Part shown: positions 1-9,725 of the stretch, piece by piece | How positions within the stretch are numbered: the stretch's first letter is position 1 | How the letters are laid out: each line of letters opens with the position of its first letter | Assembly (NCBI RefSeq): GCF_040869045.1 | Contig: NC_090319.1 | Location: 375,363,601 to 375,427,600, forward strand | Origin: Eurosta solidaginis | Lineage: Eukaryota; Arthropoda; Insecta; Diptera; Tephritidae | Reading direction: 5' to 3' | DNA length: 64,000 nt | Position numbers and translations under genes: made by a program | Notes under the pieces: generated by a model | The model's input: the letters and a program-made list of their open reading frames with translations, nothing else | Databases searched by the model: none | What the model was told of the DNA's origin: nothing

Positions 1-155
1 GGAGATATGTTTAAATACGACCTACACCACCCAAATGACTGGCGGTTATTTATTTGCATTGTATAAAGATTCTTACATGTACCCTGTACCCTGTAACTTA
101 TCGTTTCCCTAACTTTGCATATTCAAGAAAATACAACAAAACATATCCTTTTTTA
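1..155 (+). pseudogene. BEL/Pao retrotransposon integrase C-terminus, relic
   Basis: The plus strand reads a GDM-x-HHPNDWR stretch, which resembles the end of BEL/Pao integrases (usually GDMV...LPPNDWRLGR). Stops follow soon after. The same sequence recurs inverted at about 39430-39577, where more of the integrase is preserved, and that copy supports the assignment. The relic stops at a T-run near 150, where the composite repeat module begins with AAACGGTTTTATT. It is cut by the window edge and is not functional. Confidence 0.6.
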
Positions 156-156
156 A

Positions 157-1170
157 ACGGTTTTATTTAGATTCACTTGACAGGCTGGCTGGTTGGATGG
201 CTGGCACGAATTTTGTAATTGAAATTTAAATAACTTCCCGATAAGCTACAATCTTGAAACTTGGAATATGGTTCAGAACCCGAAGACAATGCAATAATAA
301 GAAAAAAAATTGCCGCTAGGTGGTGAAAGGATCGAGATATTCACAAAAATCGTATTTGTGGCCCCATTTGGCTCATATTTGGAACACATAATACATACAA
401 GAATAGAAAGCGACCTATGAAAAAAATCGCCGTTAGGTGGCGCAAGGATTGAGATATTCACAAAAATCGTATTTGTGGTCCGATTTGGTTCATATTTGGA
501 ACACATAATACATACATGAATAGAAAGCGACCTATGAAAAAATCGCCGCTAGGTGGCGCAAGGATCGAAATATTCAAAAAAATCGTATTTGTGGTCCGAT
601 TTGGTCCATATTTGGAACACATAATACACACATGAATAGAAAGCGACCTATGATGTCCGATTTGGCTCATATTTGGAACAAATATTACATACAGTCCGTT
701 AGAAGTGAAATCAAAATATTTTGGAGTTCGAGGAGGGACAGTCATACGTGGCGCCGAGTCGAATAAAGTCTTTGGAAGGATTATGTATTGAGAACTTAGA
801 TTGTAACATATTTGGAGGCATTATTTCAAGACCTCACAAACTATTGGATAAGGCTGGTATTGTCGCAATTTTTCGGCGCTGCTCAGTCGTTTTCAAGTTA
901 TACTTCTTTAGGCGCGTTATGAAAAATTTATTAGAGTGAAATTTTAAAAAATGTGACACAAAAATCACATGTTTGAAAATGCTGTTCGTGTGTATGTTCG
1001 CTGTGAATTGAACGCTTGCTTTGAGTGGAATGAACATACGTATACGGATGTACATATGTATGTACCAATAAAATAGAAATAGCGCCTCTGTTTTTGGTAT
1101 GTTTGTATGTACATATGTATATACTAATTTTCTTATATATATATATATTGCTTCTGTATGTGTGGTTTAT
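157..1170 (-). repeat. Dispersed repeat module X (copy 1)
   Basis: A roughly 1-kb dispersed repeat, read on the minus strand. It ends at the left with AAATAAAACCGTTTAA and contains a 117-bp minisatellite (300-690). The same module occurs in plus orientation at 53950-54830 and, as its last 600 bases, at about 20200-20775. Small ORFs inside it have no recognisable domain. The terminal AATAAA suggests a retroelement 3' end, but the class is not established. Confidence 0.7.
300..690. repeat. Minisatellite, ~117-bp unit, 3+ copies
   Basis: Units share a segment around CGTATTTGTGGTCCGATTTGG, seen at about 351, 468 and 584 and spaced 116-117 bp, each followed by an ACACATAATACATAC segment. The last unit is incomplete. 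Shorter arrays of the same unit lie at 20390-20640 and 54440-54680, always inside module X. ORFs across the units are by-products of the repeat. Confidence 0.85.
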
Positions 1171-1412
1171 TTAAAAATAATAACATTCGATTAATTCGCG
1201 AATTTTAGCTACACTTAATGTGAGGAAACAAATTTTTATTTATTTTTTTTTTTTTTCAAATTTAAACTCAACTTTATTGTAAATGTCTTTCCAGTGCCCT
1301 TATTGTTTTATTGAAATTAATTATTAGCGTGCAATTAAAAACTATATTTGTATGATGACAAAGAAGTATAACTTCTCATGCGCGAACATGCACCCTTTTT
1401 TTTTTGTAGCGA
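1170..1412 (-). repeat. Dispersed repeat module Y (copy 1)
   Basis: AT-rich repeat carrying an AAGAAGTATAACTTCTCATG block. It matches 47215-47430 in inverted orientation and 20780-21000 in the same relation to a GGTGCGTGTACTTA-type end. Between Y and X lies a (TA)n run at about 1137-1150. In the other copy of the segment that run is the insertion site of the Ty3/Gypsy element. No coding signal is seen. Confidence 0.65.
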
Positions 1413-1731
1413 TGTAAACTCGATTTCTATATTCCTATAGATGTCGTCATAAGCTCATTAAATTTTACGAAAGTGTTAAAGATGAAGAGATGTTTAAACT
1501 TAAGATGGTACAAGATGCTAACACTTAATACAATTTACTATTTAGTATCGAGAAGTGTTGTTGCTCAAAATTTAGTGCATTGCCCCCAACTATGGTGTTC
1601 TGTCAGAAGAATACAATAGAACTAATTAGCAGTTTGAAAACAGATAGGACTAATTAAGTATAGCCTTTGTAGTTTTCTCTTTTTTTCCTTGAAAATACAG
1701 TTATTGTACACATATCACATGATCGTTCTCA
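1413..1731 (+). repeat. LTR-like direct repeat A of a short composite element
   Basis: About 319 bp running from TGTAAACTC to CGTTCTCA. It is repeated directly at 3305-3638, with shared blocks such as CAACTATGG and AATACAATAGAACTAATTAG. TG...CA ends and direct orientation suggest LTRs of a small non-autonomous retroelement. I found no convincing primer-binding site or polypurine tract, so LTR is an inference. Inverted copies lie at 40421-40734 and 46872-47198. Confidence 0.6.
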
Positions 1732-2227
1732 AATAAATAAATCTGTTTGTTCAATTTTTATTATACCTACAATTTTATGAGGTAATTTGCCCTGAAGCTA
1801 TAATGGGCGGAGTGAAGAAATTAATTAGCATTTACTTCAATTCATTTAACCTTGATGAAAAAGTTGTTCCTCAGATCTAGAGGTAAATTCTTTTATTTGT
1901 TTTTTATTCACAAAAACAAAAAAAATTATAAATAGAACAAATTCGCAATTCGCTGCTTTTATTTTATCCACGTGGTTTTAATTTGGAAACACTAGATATG
2001 GATATATGTAGCTGTGATTAAAGTGAGTGAACCCTTCTCCGAGAGTCATAAATAAAAAAATATATTTCTTATTTGGAGCTTAGTGCCATATTTTTCGTAA
2101 ATCGAGCGCCTGACGCTTTTTCACAATAATACTCGTATTTTTCGTTCATTATTGTTTTAAACTTAATCTTAAAATTATTTTTAACTTTTTAGTTTGATAT
2201 TATTTAAAAGCGTGTTTTTTAATTTTT

Positions 2228-3273
2228 TATACTTAGTGTGCTTTGCACACAGAGTATATTAACTTTGATGGGATAACGGTTGTACAGGTATAAAGGAATC
2301 GAGATAGATATAGACTTCCATATATCAAAATCATCAGTATCGAAAAAAAATTTGATTGAGCCATGTCCGTCCGTCCGTCAGTCTGTCCGTTAACACGACA
2401 CCTTGAGTAAATATTGAGATATCTTCAGCAAATTGGGTACATGAGCTTACCTGGATCCAGAATAGATTGTTTTTGAAAATTAGCGAAATCGGATGATAAC
2501 CACGCCCACTTTTCATATATATAACATTTTGGAAAACATTAAAGATTTGATTATTTAGTAAATAACACACCTAGAATGTTGAAATTTTACGTGTGGACTG
2601 ATATTGATAAGATCAATTTTACAAATATTATTATTCATAAATCAAAAATCGTTAAACCTATCGTAAAAAAATTCGGCAGAGAGGTTGCTTTTACTTTTTA
2701 CGAAATCGGTTAAGGACCACGCCCACTTTTATATAAAAGAATTTTAAAAGCGTCGTGGAAGAATAAAATAAGCTATATCTTTGCAAAAAAGAGCTTTATA
2801 TCATTGCTATTTCATTTCCCAAGTGGATTTAGGAAAAACTCCAAATTTAAAAAAATGGGCGTGGCACCGCCCCTTTTATGACTAAGCAATTTTCTATGTT
2901 TCGGGAGTCATAACTCGAAGAAAAATTAACATATCGTAATAAAATTGGGTACACATATTTTCCTTAAAGCAGAATATATTTCTAGTAAAAATGGACTGGA
3001 TCGGTTAAAGACCACGGCAATTGAGATATAAAACAAATTTAAAAGGGTCGTAGACTAGAATAATAAGCTATAAATTAGCAAAAAAAAATTTTGAATCAAT
3101 TATATTTCACTTATCAAGTTTTATTGTAAGAGGAAATGGGGAGAAATTTTTTTTTAAACGGGCGGTGCCACGTGTTATGTAGAAAAGTAATTTATCTGAA
3201 ATGAAATGTACAATTAAAGCTCACGCTGAGTATATAATGTTCAGTTACACCCGAACTTAGACACCTTTACTTG
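2228..3273 (+). mobile_element. Helentron-like element, subfamily B (copy 1)
   Basis: The 5' end reads TATACTTAGTGTGC with a GTGTGCTTTGCACAC hairpin, and the 3' end has an inverted ACGCTGAGTATATAA followed by a hairpin around GTTCAGTTACACCCGAAC and a final TTTACTTGG. A 5' terminal repeat, a matching 3' subterminal repeat, a 3' stem-loop and insertion in a T-run fit non-autonomous Helentrons (DINE-1/HINE class). A (CCGT)n tract lies near 2365-2390 and repeated GGGCGTGG boxes follow. No helicase gene is present. Confidence 0.65.
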
Positions 3274-3304
3274 GTTTTTAACTATATTTATTTATTTGCA
3301 GGGA

Positions 3305-3638
3305 TGCAAACTCAATTTCTATTTTCCTATCGATACCGTCTTAAGCTCATTAACTTTAACGAATATGTTAAAGATGATAAGACGTTTAAATCGGTAGCAA
3401 ATTAATGCCCCATTAACACAATGCAAGATCTTGATTATGTCAACCCACTTAGTTTCGAGCAGTGTTGTTGCTCAAAATGTATTGCACCGCCCCCAACTAT
3501 GGTTTTGTGACAGGAGAATACAATAGAACTAATTAGCAGTTGAAAACAGATAGAACTAATTAAGTATAGCCTTTGCAGTTTTCTCTATTTGTTCCTTGAA
3601 AATACAGTTATTGTACACATATCACATGATCGTTCTCA
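3305..3638 (+). repeat. LTR-like direct repeat B of a short composite element
   Basis: Second member of the direct repeat pair (TGCAAACTC to CGTTCTCA, about 334 bp). Apart from the Helentron-like insertion at 2228-3273, only about 530 bp lie between the pair and no protein is encoded there, as in TRIM-type elements. Divergence from repeat A, including several small indels, indicates an old insertion. Confidence 0.6.
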
Positions 3639-3759
3639 AATTAAGATACCAACTCAGTTGTGCAAATGCTTACAGTGATGGAAGAAATAATAGGGTCATT
3701 TTACTGCAAAATCAATTATATCAGCAGAACTAATAATTAATAATAACTAATATTATACC

Positions 3760-4092
3760 CCACCGTGCTCCGTCATCCACACCGAAGATCCTGGGTTCAC
3801 GCCCCGGGAAAACAACATCAAAATTTTAGAAATAAAGTTTTTCAATTAGAAGAAAATTTTTCTAAGCGGGGTCGCCCCTCGGCAGTGTTTGGCAAGCACA
3901 CCGAGTGTATTTCTGCCATGAAAAGCTCTCAGTGAAAACTCATCTGGCTTGCAGATGCCGTTCGAAGTCGCATAAAACAAGTAGGTCCTGTCACGCCAAT
4001 TGTAGGAAAAATTAAAAGGAGCCACGACGCAAATTGGAAGAGAAGCTCGGCCTAAAATCTCTTCGGAGGTTATCGCGCCTTACATTTATTTT
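3760..4092 (+). mobile_element. tRNA-derived SINE, family 1 (copy 1)
   Basis: A SINE whose tRNA-like head is truncated here, beginning near CACCGTGCTCCG, with a box-B-like GGGTTCACGCCCC. The body carries GGGGTCGCCCCTCGGCAG and TGCCATGAAAAGCTCTCAG and ends near CGCGCCTTACATTTATT. Other copies lie at 21783, 27785/33722/37244 (split), 32856, 39952 and 59117. It sits at the same insertion site as the inverted copy at 39952-40298, so both belong to one duplicated segment. Confidence 0.8.
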
Positions 4093-4095
4093 AAA

Positions 4096-4290
4096 TATCA
4101 TCAAGATTTTCAAAAATTGGTGGGCTAGTTTGCGTTCAAACAGACAGACGGACGGGCATGGCTAATTTATATCAACTTGTCATCCTGATCACTTCGGTAT
4201 ACATATTGGCGGGTCTACCTCTTCTTCTTTAATGACTCACAATTTCGAGATTCGGGCCAAACTTAATATACAATTTCATTGTCATGAAAG
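4096..4290 (+). repeat. Decayed CGGACGG-type repeat fragment
   Basis: Contains GACAGACGGACGGGCATGGC and a following segment that parallels the 5' region of the Helentron-like elements but is not the same sequence. Probably a fragment of a third related family. No coding signal is seen. Confidence 0.4.
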
Positions 4291-4365
4291 ATCGAACCGG
4301 GGGCAAAAAAGTTATTTCTATGTTTTTCGACGTTAGCCTGCAATACATAGTTATGGGCTTTCGAA

Positions 4366-4685
4366 GGGATTCAAGGGGTTGTGTAGCGCAATATATAGCT
4401 TCTACAACCGAATTGTCAACCTCACCTTCGAGCGGCGAATCCCGTTTCACTAACAGACGAGGCTCTGGCGACCCCAAGCTCCTCATGGAACTTGGGGGTG
4501 GGGAGGGAGGGATGGCCTGAAGGTTTAATGTGGCCATATAAATCGTTCCCGAGATGGTCGGGCCAGCACCTTAATGGTGCTGTGTTACCGGAGCGTATCG
4601 GATCTGTATCCGACAAAGGACCATCACATCGATAACACTTCCCAAAGCCTTCGGAGAGTAACCTAATCGCTACAACAACAACAAC
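4366..4685 (+). mobile_element. SINE family 2 with (CAA)n tail and 13-bp target duplication
   Basis: A 320-bp insertion flanked on both sides by the 13-mer ATGGGCTTTCGAA (4353-4365 and 4686-4698), an exact target-site duplication. It ends in a CAACAACAAC tail. The head has a box-A-like TGTAGCGCAAT near 4381 and a box-B-like GCGGCGAATCCC near 4432, at tRNA spacing. The body contains GGTGCTGTGTTACCGGAGCG. A tRNA-derived SINE is the best reading; a truncated LINE 3' end is the alternative. The ORFs across it are not genes. Confidence 0.75.
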
Positions 4686-4699
4686 ATGGGCTTTCGAAA

Positions 4700-5570
4700 C
4701 TCGAAATTTAAACTTTGCTTTAATCCAAAAGGCAGGGAAAAGCTCTCTCAAAGTCTGGAGACAGATCAGGCTATCCTTATAACCTATTAAAAAGATTGAG
4801 GTCCTGCTTTATTTCATGTAGAAGACAGGATTCCTGATATTCAGCACCTCAATACGCCTGTACTACGGGCAGATATGCAGAAACGAGTCTTTATTCGGTT
4901 GTCAAACTGATAGAGGGGTCAATCGAGAACAGAATTTTGTGCTGTGCGTATTTCTTAATAACGAAGAGGTCTTCAAAATTGTCTTAATAATGGCCATTGA
5001 AGGGCTCTTCGAGCACTTTGAGTGGCATAGATTTTGATAGAATACGTTAGCAGGCTGCTGAGTGCCAAAACAGTGACAGGGGAGTGGAGTGAGCGATGGA
5101 TCAGATAGAAGTGAGAAAGAATACACACATAGGGATTTTTTTCTCGACTTGAGTCGTGGTTGTGAACGATCTCCTGAAGGACCACGTCGGTCTACGCTGA
5201 GTACCGAACAATCCTTGTCATGGGAAAATTTTTGAGGAGCGTTCTGTTTACGAAAAGGAACAGATTCCTTAATTTGGACTATCCTCATTTAAGAGAGCAC
5301 CGCTGATGCTGTCTGACAGCGTTAGGCATCTTGGAATAACTCTCGACAGCAACCTGCCGTGGAAGCTTAATATAGAGGGGCAGGGCTTCAGTTGCCTTGA
5401 TCTGCTTTCGAGAGGCAATTGGCAAACATTGGGACTGCATGATATAGAGTTCTGCTTTGGTACTAAAGTACCAAACATTTGCTCCGCCTTGAAGAGGGCG
5501 GAAGCGATGCTGCAGTTATCGCTGGTCCGTTTGAGCACTAAAGGCAATGTTGAATCTGTAACCGGCTGAC
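4700..5570 (+). pseudogene. Decayed LINE reverse-transcriptase relic
   Basis: Plus-strand reading near 5306-5380 gives SDSVRHLGITLDSNLPWKL, which resembles the (Y/H)LG(V/I)xLDSxLxW motif after the reverse-transcriptase core in R1/jockey-type LINEs. The surrounding sequence has stops and frame changes and I cannot align the rest. From 5570 to 6089 I see nothing recognisable. Confidence 0.45.
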
Positions 5571-6089
5571 ATCGTGGGCAACATGGCCGCAGCCCAGACG
5601 ACAATAAGGCTTCGAGGCTGCAAAATAGCGCAAGCATGTACAACTTTTTCCAGAAGTCAAAAATTTTAAAATCAAGAAAAAACTGTTGGGAGCATGATGT
5701 AATTACAAGGTGACTAACGTTGGCAGCTTCTCTTTCTAATCCGCCATCTTGAACTCTAACTCTCAAACTCAGTTTGTCTCATTGCGAAACTGCTTTTTCA
5801 TTCAGAAGAAAAAATTGTAGTTAAACCCATACAAATCAATTTTCCTGGATAAGTATGCAACAGCATCACTTTTTTGTCTCCAATTCTATTTTGTGTTGAC
5901 TTTTCCATACCTCAAACTAGTGACAATTCTCAAAAAAATTATTATTTTTTCAACAAAAACATTTAAGTTTGCCATTTTTTAGTTCTATGAGAAAACCGAT
6001 CGAATATATTCAATAACCCGTGGTCATTTATTTCTCAATCGTTGCTTGTTCGCGGCATTAAATCATCGAAAATATTGACAAGATTGTAG

Positions 6090-6610
6090 ATGACCATGCA
6101 CACGCAACCGAGTGCACCCTACGGAGAACGGTCAGAGTTGGATAAGAAATTATATGATTCCGATGCGGCTGATATGTATACCAATATGCCGATGTGGACA
6201 CCACTTTTCGAGTTAGAATTAAATGGATCTAGAAATGTACCAATGGCCCCACCTGAACCATCTGACGATATACAAACTGGTAGAGATTCAGATGGTAATC
6301 CAACATATGTATGTAGCACGTGTCTATTTTCAAGATCTATTGCCTGCCGCCTGTGCACCGGCAAAAAGTGTCGCACACGCTTCACATAGCAGTAATGTTT
6401 TAGTCAAAACGTCGAGTTACTAAATAATTTCAAACATAAATGGGTGGCCGATTTAAATGGACATGTACCGGAAGGCGCTGTGGTTGGTGGTTATTCGGAA
6501 TAAGGTGAAACATACGTTTCACGTGCTACATATAAAGACAAAATTTTTCTAGGCAAAGTGCATTCTTCGCATAGAGTAATGTATATGCCAAACAATGCCA
6601 CTAAGAAATG
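6090..6610 (+). pseudogene. DM9-domain (DUF3421) protein pseudogene, 5' part
   Basis: Starts at ATG 6090. The first frame runs through an acidic N-terminus to GRDSDGNPTYV. A shift of frame inside TATGTATGTAGCA then moves to VARVYF...LLPAACAPAK, which is the first DM9 repeat. A further shift near 6412 and a nonsense codon follow in the second repeat (WVADLNGHVPEGAVVGGY then stop), ending with GKVHSSHR. The order VPxGAVxGG, GKVHxSH is diagnostic of DM9 (natterin-related, sugar-binding in some insects). Coding stops at about 6610, where repeats are inserted, and resumes at 9419. Not functional as it stands. Confidence 0.8.
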
Positions 6611-6910
6611 CACGGATTTAACAACTTTAATGGTAGATCTACCAACTTTGTAGCCCATTTTCATTTTCTACCACTTCTACCACCAAAGCCCGAAAATCTA
6701 CCATATTCGCATTGAAACTAAATTCTGCGATCATTAGGTGAACGTATTTAATTGCCGAGCACACCCAATTAACATTAAGAGGTGACACTAGCCAAACTAA
6801 CCAATTTTGAAAAATTTGTGCACAAATTCAAACAAGAAATAAATTTGTTTATGAAATAAATGTAGTAAATGAGCACGCAAATATTTCGCTGCGCTATTTG
6901 CATCAGTTTT

Positions 6911-9067
6911 TATACTCAGTTGAGCAGAGATCACAGAGTATATTAACTTTGATTGTATAACGGTTGGTTGTACAGGTATAAAGGAATCGAGATAGATATA
7001 GGCTTCCATATATCAAAATCATCAGGATCGAAAAAAAATTTGATTGAGCCATGTCCGTCCGCCCGTCCATCCCACCGTCCGTTCGTTAACACGATAACTT
7101 GAGTAAATTTTGAGGTATCTTGATGAAATTTGGTATATAGGTTCCTGGGCACTCATCTCAGATCACTGTTTAAAATGAACAATATCGGACCATAACCACG
7201 CCCACTTTTTCGATATCGAAAAAGAGAAAAAGTGCGATAATTCATTACCAAAGACGGATAAAGCGCTGAAACTTGGTAGGTGAGTTGAACTCTTGACGCA
7301 GAATAGAAAATTAGTAAAATTTTGGACAATGGGCGTGGCACCGCCCACTTTTAAAAGAAGGTAAGTTAAAAGTTTTGCAAGCTGTAATTTGGCAGTCGTT
7401 GAAGATATCATGATGAAATTTGGCAGGAACGTTACTCCTATTACTATATGTATGCTTCACGCCCGCTTTAAAAAAAATTTTTTTTTTTTTAAAGTAAAAT
7501 TTTAACAAAAAATTTAATATCTTTACAGTATATAAGTAAATGATATCAACATTCAACTCCAGTAATGATATGGTGCAACAAAATACAAAAATAAAAGAAA
7601 ATTTCAAAATGGGCGTGGCTCCGCCCTTTTTCATTTAATTTGTCTAGGATACTTTTAATGTCATAAGTCTAACAAAAATTTACCAAACCTTGTGAAATTT
7701 GGTAGGGGCTTAGATTCTAGGACGATAACTTATTTCTGTGAAAAAGGACGAAATCAGTTGAAGCCATGCCCAGTTTTTATACATAGTCGACCGTCTGTCC
7801 TTCCGCTCGACCGTTAACACGATAACTTGAGCAAAAATCGATATATCTTTACTAAACTCAGTTCACGAACTTATCCGAACTCGCTTTGAATTGGTATAAA
7901 AAATGGCCGAAATCCGACTATGACCACGCCCACTTTTTCGATATCGAAAATTTGGAAAAATGAAAAAAATGCCATAATTCTATACCAGATACGAAAAAAG
8001 AGATGAAACGTGGTAATTGGATTGGTTTATTGACGCAAAATTTAACTTTAGAAAAAAACTTTGTAAAATGGGTGTGACACCTACCATATTAAGTAGAAGA
8101 AAGTGAAAAACTTCTGCAGGGCGAAATAAAAAACCTTTGAAATCTTCGCAGGAATACTGTTCGTGGTATCACATATATAAATAAATTAGCGGTATCCAAC
8201 AGATGATGTTCTGGGTCACCCTTGTCCACATTTTGGTCGATATCTGGAAAACGCCTTCACATATACAACTATACCTTTAATTTGATACCCATATCGTACA
8301 AACAAAGTCTAGAGTCACTCCTGGTCCACCTTTATGGCGATATCTCGTAAAGGCGTCCACCTATAGAACTAAGGCCCACTCCCTTTTAAAATACTCATTA
8401 ACACTTTTCGTTTGATACCCATATTGTACAAACGCATTCTAGAGTCACCCCTGGTCCACCTTTATGGCGATATTTCGAAAGGGTGTCCACCTATAGAACT
8501 AAGGCCCACTCCCTTTTAAAATACTCATTAACAACTTTCGTTTGATACCCATATTGTACAAACGCATTCTACAGTCACCCCTGCTCCACCTTTATGGTGA
8601 TATCTCGAAAGGCCGACCACCTATACAACTACCACCACTCCCTTTTAAAACCCTCATTAATACCTTTAATTTGAAACCCATATCGTACAAACACATTCTA
8701 GAGTCACCCCTGGTCCACCTTTATGGCGATATCTCGAAAGGGCGACCATCTATACAACTACCACCACTCCCTTTTAAAACCCTCATTAATACCTTTAATT
8801 TGATACCCATATCGTACAAACAAAGTCTAGAGTCAACCCTGATCCACCTTTATGGCGATATCCCTAAATGGCGTCCACCTATAGAACTATGGCCCACTCC
8901 CTCATAAAATACTCTTTAATACCTTTCATTTGGTACACATGTCATACACATTCCAGGGTTACCCTCGGTTCATTTTCCTACATGGTTATTTTCACTTATG
9001 TTGTCACCATAGCTCTCAACTGAGTAAGTAATGTTCGGTTACACCCGAACTTAACCTTCCTTACTTG
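6911..9067 (+). mobile_element. Helentron-like element, subfamily A (copy 1)
   Basis: Begins TATACTCAGTTGAGCAGAG and ends with the inverted CTCAACTGAGTA, the hairpin GTTCGGTTACACCCGAAC and CCTTCCTTACTTG. The internal order is a CCGTCC tract, a ~150-bp-periodic region with GGGCGTGG boxes and TCGATATCGA palindromes, then a short array of ~130-bp units at about 8270-8940. There is no transposition gene. It lies inside the DM9 pseudogene. ORFs in it are repeat artefacts. Confidence 0.7.
8270..8940. repeat. 130-bp tandem array in Helentron-like element
   Basis: About five units that share TTTGATACCCATAT, TACAAAC, GTCACCCCTGGTCCACC and TTTATGGCGATAT. The same unit forms the arrays at 17040-18290, 22158-23690, 28990-29430, 31080-31550 and 44500-46560. 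The short repeated ORFs are by-products. Confidence 0.85.
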
Positions 9068-9118
9068 TTTTGTTTTGTTTACATGTTTTTTTTTTAAGTG
9101 TTATTTCCGTGAAATGTG

Positions 9119-9347
9119 CTAAGCTGGAGACATTGGTGCTTTATCGGTAACCGTATCGGTAACCTTTTAACAGCTGATTCGACCAACCTTATGAGAATCA
9201 ATGCAATCGATTATTGGTGCCGCTAAGGTCGTAACCGTATCGTAGCCAACCAATTGGGTTTTGGTTTACCGTCGTAACGATAAACAGCTGATTACGTTAG
9301 GGATACGGATACAGCGATACGACATACGGCACCAATGACTCCGACTC
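9119..9347 (+). mobile_element. MITE C, copy lacking the right TIR
   Basis: Matches 14243-14508, beginning AAGCTGGAGACATTGGTGC and containing CGGTAACCGTATCGGTAACC. The right inverted repeat present in the other copy is missing or diverged here. It sits between the Helentron-like element and the resumed DM9 coding sequence. Confidence 0.7.
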
Positions 9348-9418
9348 TAATCGTAGCTATTGTTTTCTTGGAAAAAAATCCACCAACTTCTACCACCATT
9401 TTAATTTTTCATCTACCA

Positions 9419-9507
9419 ACATCACTGCACTGAGGTGAACAGATCTGAATATGAAGTACATATTGGTACCAGAAACTATCACAGCAGAAAGTAACGACGA
9501 AGCTTAG
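9419..9507 (+). pseudogene. DM9-domain pseudogene, 3' part
   Basis: Reads TEVNRSEYEVHIG, the expected continuation of the DM9 repeat after the YMPxNxT motif that ends at about 6600, and reaches a TAG at 9505-9507. The break point is bracketed by GCCACTAAG on the left and GCACTGAGG on the right, which look like the diverged halves of an 8-9-bp target duplication. The 2.8 kb between the two parts hold a Helentron-like element and a MITE. Confidence 0.65.
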
Positions 9508-9584
9508 TCGTACGTAAATTGGGTAATTGTTTACTTTAGGGTACAACTGCTAAAACTCGTCCAAAAATATACTTTCTTATCAAG

Positions 9585-9725
9585 CCGGACTTTTATTTTG
9601 GCCTTAAAAAATAAAAGTCCGGATTTAACTTTTATTTCCGGACTTTTATTTTTAAAAGTCCGAGTTTAACTAGTTCCATCGGACTCAAAAAATAAAAATA
9701 CAGATTTTACTTTTATATGTGCACT
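9585..9725. repeat. Inverted TCCGGACTTTTATTTT repeats
   Basis: CCGGACTTTTATTTT at 9585-9599 is followed by its reverse complement at 9608-9622, then by a further direct and inverted copy up to about 9662, with decayed copies beyond. A transcript could form consecutive hairpins. No gene is seen. Confidence 0.7.

Noticed and set aside
4422..4751. 109-codon minus ORF as a protein gene
   Set aside because: It lies across the SINE with 13-bp target duplications and its valine run is the (CAA)n tail read backwards.
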